A stretch of DNA of 7,576 nt, from NCBI GenBank assembly GCA_012522645.1, contig JAAYKC010000126.1, positions 1 to 7,576 on the forward strand, written 5' to 3'. Below the pieces are notes generated by a model that was not told the origin of the DNA, searched no databases, and saw only the letters and a program-made list of their open reading frames with translations. A program made the position numbers and the translations under genes. Source of the stretch: Thermoplasmatales archaeon (lineage in GTDB: Archaea; Thermoplasmatota; Thermoplasmata; Methanomassiliicoccales; Methanomethylophilaceae). Within the stretch, counting starts at the first letter, position 1. Every line of letters begins with the position of its first letter. Of the stretch, positions 5,640 to 7,576 are shown in pieces.

Positions 5640-6035
5640 ATGCATCCCTACCAAGAGAGGCCCAGGATGGACTGCGCAGTGGATGCCACCATGTCCGTTC
5701 TGGAGGGCAGATGGAAGAGCACCATATTGTGCGTTCTGGCCAAATGGGGCCCGAGGAGATTCAATCAGCTCGTGAAATCCATAGAGGGCATCTCACCCAG
5801 GATGCTCACCAAGCAACTGAAAGAGCTGGAGAGGGACGGGATCGTTGAGAGAACAGTATATCCGGAGATGCCTCCCAGGGTGGAGTACTCCATCACGGAG
5901 AAGGGCATGTCCCTCGTACCGGTCCTGAAGGTCCTGGCGGATTGGGGGCGGGAGAACATGTTCCGCAACTGGGTTGAGATAGATACGGAAGGGGATGCCG
6001 TTCAGCAGGACAGGGTCCTGGCCGATCAGAATTGA
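5640..6035 (+). CDS. HxlR-family winged-helix transcription regulator
   Basis: A 131-residue DNA-binding protein. It opens with the family block DCAVDATMSVLEGRWKSTIL (residues 11-30), including the conserved N-terminal cysteine C12 which in several HxlR regulators (YodB/HypR type) senses electrophiles or oxidants. GISPRMLTKQLKELERDGIV (50-69) is the recognition-helix region, and the wing follows at PPRVEYSITEKG (78-89). After about residue 110 the tail is acidic and not conserved. A second cysteine, C31, lies in the first helix. It is divergent from the Isf-type gene across a gap with operator-like repeats, so it most likely controls that gene and itself. Its stop overlaps a possible TTG start of the following gene, but a separate promoter for that gene is visible. 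The family is confident; targets and signal are inferred. Confidence 0.93.
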   Translation: MHPYQERPRMDCAVDATMSVLEGRWKSTILCVLAKWGPRRFNQLVKSIEGISPRMLTKQLKELERDGIVERTVYPEMPPRVEYSITEKGMSLVPVLKVLADWGRENMFRNWVEIDTEGDAVQQDRVLADQN

Positions 6036-6042
6036 GCACAGT

Positions 6043-6050
6043 GAATTTAA
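6043..6050 (+). promoter_or_regulatory. TATA-like element before the HprK-like gene
   Basis: GAATTTAA lies just after the HxlR stop and is centred about 27 bases before the ATG at 6074. This matches a leaderless start there and argues against the earlier TTG at 6032. A GGGGT run (6066-6070) three bases before the ATG could act as a weak ribosome site. Confidence 0.35.
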
Positions 6051-6073
6051 GCAGCCTAGCCTATCGGGGTAGT

Positions 6074-7039
6074 ATGAGTTATGTGGTGAAGGCGATAGGA
6101 CCCGAGGATACAGTCAGGCTGCGGCAGAAATACGAGAGCCGTAAATTCCATTCCGGGAAGGCCGATATATCAGGCATATGCGTTAAATTGTACACGGAAG
6201 AGCACCACGTCATGGACATGTGGGTGGACAACTTCTATGCCATGTGCACCAACGTGAAGTCCCACGCCCGCATAATATCCGTGTATGAGGAGGGCAGGGA
6301 CATGGAGGTCCTGTATGACAGGTCCACATTCACGGTCTTCCTTATCAACTTCGATTATTACGGCTGGATAAAGAGCATCGCCCTGGCGGTGGCAGCCGAC
6401 ATCCTGGAGGATTCGCATTCGATACACAGCGTTCACGGCGCGGCCATCGACCTGGACGGTATCGGGGTCACGCTGGTGGCCCCTTCCAAGACGGGGAAGA
6501 CCACCCAGTCCTGGGGCCTTCTGAGGACGGGGGACTCCCGCCTCATAACGGATGACTGGTACTTCGTCAGGCTGACATCCGGGAGACCCTTCGTCACGGG
6601 ATCTGAGAAGACCTGCTACATAGACGCGGACATAGGGGATGTCTGGCCTGAGTTCAAGCCCCTGGTCAGCACCACCAAGTTCGACAACAAGGGCAGGGGG
6701 ATCGCCAACATCCGCTGGGTCACCGGGATAGACTCGGTCACGGCGACCACGTCCATGAGGCACGTCATCCTCCTCAAAAGGGACCGTGATGACAAGAGCA
6801 TAGTCAGAAAACTGGACTTGGACGAGGCCATGGAATTCATCGTCAGCAATGACTTCTGCAATCCCCACCAACTGGTGAGGGACGAGAGGAAGCTGAGGAT
6901 AAGGACCGATTTCTTCAGGGAATTCTTCGGGAAATGCACAGTGTTCCTTGTCAACACAACGGGCTCCCCGGAACAGACCCAGATGAGCATAAGGAAAGCC
7001 ATCAACGAAGCTGAATGCGGACGGGTCTGCGAAGTGTGA
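6074..7039 (+). CDS. HPr kinase/PEP carboxykinase-like P-loop protein, function unknown
   Basis: From ATG 6074 it has 321 residues. The N-terminal 110 or so residues are not recognised. The block SIHSVHGAAIDLDGIGVTLVAPSKTGKTTQSW contains a P-loop APSKTGKTT (136-144), preceded by the H-G-A beta-strand pattern of HprK and PEPCK-like kinases. LITDDW follows (Asp160-Asp161), where this superfamily uses acidic residues for Mg and catalysis. The usual loop has SG; here Lys replaces Gly (SKTGKTT). HPr kinase itself phosphorylates a PTS carrier protein on Ser, but no PTS gene is visible and many archaea lack PTS, so another substrate is likely. Related folds act as serine kinases and in peptide maturation; no precursor peptide is seen nearby. 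The start is uncertain: TTG 6032 or GTG 6041 would add 14 or 11 residues. The tail overlaps the convergent SfsA gene by 38 bases. Confidence 0.75.
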   Translation: MSYVVKAIGPEDTVRLRQKYESRKFHSGKADISGICVKLYTEEHHVMDMWVDNFYAMCTNVKSHARIISVYEEGRDMEVLYDRSTFTVFLINFDYYGWIKSIALAVAADILEDSHSIHSVHGAAIDLDGIGVTLVAPSKTGKTTQSWGLLRTGDSRLITDDWYFVRLTSGRPFVTGSEKTCYIDADIGDVWPEFKPLVSTTKFDNKGRGIANIRWVTGIDSVTATTSMRHVILLKRDRDDKSIVRKLDLDEAMEFIVSNDFCNPHQLVRDERKLRIRTDFFREFFGKCTVFLVNTTGSPEQTQMSIRKAINEAECGRVCEV

Positions 7040-7576
7040 TGCTGTCCTCTTCCACGAGGCAGTCGTAAGCCAGGACCTTCACGCCCCTTGCTTCGGCTTG
7101 CTCCACCGCATTCCAGAATCCCGGATGCAGGGAGCCTTCCGCAGACAGATAGTCAACGTCGGACATCTGGATCACGAAGATCAGATACGCTCCGTATCCG
7201 TCATCTATGCAGTCCGCAAGCCCCCTGACATGCTTGATCCCCCTTTCCGTCGGAGCGTCCGGGAAGAATACGATCCCGTCCTTTTCCAAAGTTACGCCTT
7301 TCACTTCCACGTAAGCCTTTCCGCCCTCGTGCTCCACACAGAAATCGAACCTTGAATCTCCGTATGTCGTCTCTGCTCTCAGAGAAGAGATCCCATCGAA
7401 AAGACCCAGATGGGGCAAGGCCTCGGCGAGAACACCGTTCAGGACCTGACTGTCCATGTTTATCAGCCTGTCTCCTTTATAGACGGCGATGACGTCGAAT
7501 CTTGTCGCCCTTTTTCCGGGCAAAGCCTCGCTGAGTATGACTGTCGCGCCCTGAATCAGCAGCTCTTTGCATCTGC
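7002..7576 (-). CDS. sfsA: SfsA family protein, 5' part beyond the window edge
   Basis: Sugar fermentation stimulation protein family. The open frame runs without a stop from the right edge. Its first visible residues RCKELLIQGATVILSEALP match the SfsA block that normally follows the opening OB-like part (GR-x-ELL-x-G-x-V). A TTG at 7521-7523 is therefore an internal Leu and not the start; roughly 30-45 N-terminal residues are missing. Later blocks are diagnostic: SRFDFCVE, YVEVKGVTL, FFPDAPTERGIKH, LIFVIQ and VLAYDC. The D...ExK arrangement (SRFD, VEVK) is like a PD-(D/E)xK nuclease core, a relation I recall for this family. SfsA was named from an E. coli sugar-fermentation phenotype, and its biochemical role in archaea is unclear. 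It ends within the HprK-like gene, tail to tail, and its C-terminal residues LRRPVRI fit the family end. Confidence 0.93.
   Translation of the reverse strand, partial: RCKELLIQGATVILSEALPGKRATRFDVIAVYKGDRLINMDSQVLNGVLAEALPHLGLFDGISSLRAETTYGDSRFDFCVEHEGGKAYVEVKGVTLEKDGIVFFPDAPTERGIKHVRGLADCIDDGYGAYLIFVIQMSDVDYLSAEGSLHPGFWNAVEQAEARGVKVLAYDCLVEEDSITLRRPVRIQLR

Noticed and set aside
6032..6073. TTG 6032 as start of the HprK-like gene, overlapping the HxlR stop
   Set aside because: No ribosome site precedes it, while the ATG at 6074 has a TATA-like element 27 bases upstream and a GGGGT run. It remains possible.
7002..7523. sfsA complete in the window, starting at TTG 7521-7523
   Set aside because: The frame stays open to the right edge, and the residues before the TTG (CKELLIQGATVILSEA) match conserved SfsA sequence, so the gene is truncated by the window.
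1..7576. CRISPR array, tRNA, insertion sequence or phage genes
   Set aside because: I saw no regularly spaced repeats, tRNA-like cloverleaf, transposase or integrase motif. Almost all bases are accounted for by ordinary chromosomal genes.

Overview
The window looks like chromosomal DNA of an archaeon. It carries the large subunit of archaeal replication factor C (rfcL), a Taw1/TYW1-type wyosine synthase, A/T-rich TATA-like elements about 25-32 bases before several start codons, and GGTGA-type ribosome sites complementary to an archaeal 16S rRNA tail. Gene content, moderately high GC and stop usage (9 TGA, 1 TAA, no TAG in ten complete stops) suggest a methanogen-related Thermoplasmata lineage such as Methanomassiliicoccales. 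That placement is inference. No rRNA, tRNA, CRISPR array, insertion sequence or attachment site was found.

Layout. Bases 1-333 (minus) hold the N-terminal part of a universal stress protein, cut by the left edge. A 94-base divergent region with a perfect 7+7 inverted repeat separates it from a plus-strand run: an orphan ABC ATPase of the ModF/PhrA-like type (428-1225), a double zinc-ribbon membrane protein (1230-1676), rfcL (1701-3101), and a Taw1 wyosine synthase (3111-4052). The reading of taw1 requires a non-standard ACG start. Convergent to this run, on the minus strand, lie two tandem paralogous short flavodoxin-like proteins (4090-4482 and 4559-4957) and, upstream of them, an iron-sulfur flavoprotein of the Isf type (5002-5556). 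An HxlR-family regulator (5640-6035) is divergent from these three across an A/T-rich 83-base region with operator-like repeats. Then follow an HPr-kinase/PEPCK-like P-loop protein of unknown substrate (6074-7039) and, overlapping its tail convergently, an SfsA-family gene that runs off the right edge (7002-7576).

How the parts fit. The rfcL-taw1 pair is a tight housekeeping unit (clamp loading and tRNA-Phe position 37 modification) with only 9 bases between stop and start. The isf-flavodoxin-flavodoxin run with the divergent HxlR gene is best read as a locally regulated redox module, in which an HxlR protein with a conserved N-terminal cysteine controls flavoproteins. The most unusual points are the ACG start of taw1, the operator-like sequences in the HxlR/isf gap, the archaeal HprK/PEPCK-like protein, and the palindrome between the usp and ABC genes. 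I see no convincing evidence of a wholly new multi-gene system.
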